Under the pieces are notes generated by a model that ran no database searches, was not told the DNA's origin, and worked only from the letters and a program-made list of their open reading frames with translations. Below, piece by piece: positions 6,349 through 6,720 of a DNA stretch of 6,720 nt. Location: NCBI GenBank assembly GCA_002402325.1, contig DHFQ01000055.1, positions 1 through 6,720 of the forward strand. Direction: 5' to 3'. Source of the DNA: Candidatus Aminicenantes bacterium UBA4820 (GTDB taxonomy: Bacteria; Acidobacteriota; UBA4820). The first letter of the stretch is position 1. Each line of letters begins with the position of its first letter. The translations under genes and the position numbers were made by a program.

Positions 6349-6720
6349 ATGTTAGAAAATAGAAAAGCCGAAAAAATTGGCTGGAGTTTAGGATGGTCAG
6401 GTGGTTTTCTATGGATTTTAATACTTGCGGTGTTTTTTTTGGTACAGGAGAGATTGGCTGAATCTATTTTAGGTTTTTTTGTTTTTACTATTGCAATGCT
6501 TGGCGTTTTTTTATTTTCTCCATGGCGAAATCCACAAACCCCTTTTTGGAAACTTTTTTTGGTGCCCTATTTTATTTTTCTTTTATCTATTATTTGGGTA
6601 ATATGGGCTTATGGTGGGGTAAAGTCTCTCAACCTGAATTGGTGGAACTTATTCTGGTTAATTCCACTTTTGATTCCAACTTTTACTTCCAGAGGAAGAA
6701 GAAGATGGGTGGATGGAAAT
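6349..6720 (+). CDS. Tryptophan-rich four-helix membrane protein of unknown function (3' end outside window)
   Basis: The frame is open for 124 codons and runs off the window without a stop, so the protein is incomplete. I do not recognise a named family. It begins with a basic, soluble stretch (MLENRKAEKIG) and has four hydrophobic segments at about 15-33, 38-57, 66-87 and 98-113, followed by a basic RGRRRW motif at 115-120. Basic residues at both the N-terminus and after helix four predict that both ends are cytoplasmic. Tryptophan is frequent, with clusters such as IIWVIWAYGG (81-90) and NWWNLFW (97-103), and a short SPWRNPQTPFWK loop (57-68) joins helices two and three. No catalytic motif is visible. 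The size suggests a small DUF-type integral membrane protein whose end may be close to the window edge. The strong ribosome site and own promoter make it a real gene; its function is unknown. Confidence 0.8.
   Translation, partial: MLENRKAEKIGWSLGWSGGFLWILILAVFFLVQERLAESILGFFVFTIAMLGVFLFSPWRNPQTPFWKLFLVPYFIFLLSIIWVIWAYGGVKSLNLNWWNLFWLIPLLIPTFTSRGRRRWVDGN

Noticed and set aside
6335..6355. Six-codon upstream open frame overlapping the start of the membrane-protein gene
   Set aside because: The AGGAG directly abuts its ATG with no spacing, and the frame is too short to be supported as a leader peptide.
6433..6440. Run of eight T in the membrane-protein gene as a slippage site
   Set aside because: It falls within ordinary Phe/Leu codons of a hydrophobic helix, as expected at this base composition.

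Overview
The window is AT-rich bacterial DNA (roughly 35-40% G+C by eye) with tightly packed plus-strand genes, clear Shine-Dalgarno sites and sigma70-like promoters. A Hanks-type Ser/Thr kinase fused to a TPR array, next to large secreted multidomain proteins, is a pattern common in Acidobacteriota/Aminicenantes-like and related, often uncultured, phyla. The low G+C would suit an AT-rich or thermophilic member. This taxonomic guess is weak, because no rRNA or marker gene is present.

Layout. Positions 1-43 may hold the last 13 codons of an upstream gene. A sigma70-like promoter (40-69) overlaps that putative stop codon. It precedes a compact three-gene run on the + strand: (1) 86-1015, a secreted PD40/TolB-like beta-propeller protein; (2) 1012-3918, a 968-residue secreted protein carrying both a GH18 (SleL/YaaH-like) glycosidase domain and a zinc N-acetylmuramoyl-L-alanine amidase (Amidase_3) domain, followed by three beta-rich modules; (3) 3929-6064, a membrane-anchored Ser/Thr kinase with seven 42-residue-type TPRs. 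Genes 1 and 2 overlap by ATGA, and genes 2 and 3 are 10 bp apart, so they look like one operon. A 284-bp AT-rich intergenic region (6065-6348) follows. It has no recognised gene or strong terminator, but it holds repeated CTATAAA boxes, a 6+6 bp inverted repeat and a good promoter. The last gene (6349 to the window end) encodes a tryptophan-rich four-helix membrane protein of unknown function and is cut off by the window edge.

Working model (inference). The second protein could cut both the glycan and the stem-peptide linkage of peptidoglycan. The kinase, with its catalytic domain inside and its TPR array outside, could sense or recruit envelope proteins. The propeller is a candidate extracytoplasmic binding partner. 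Together they would form a small envelope-remodelling and signalling unit. Each domain family is known; the three-gene combination and the GH18-amidase fusion are the parts worth checking for novelty.
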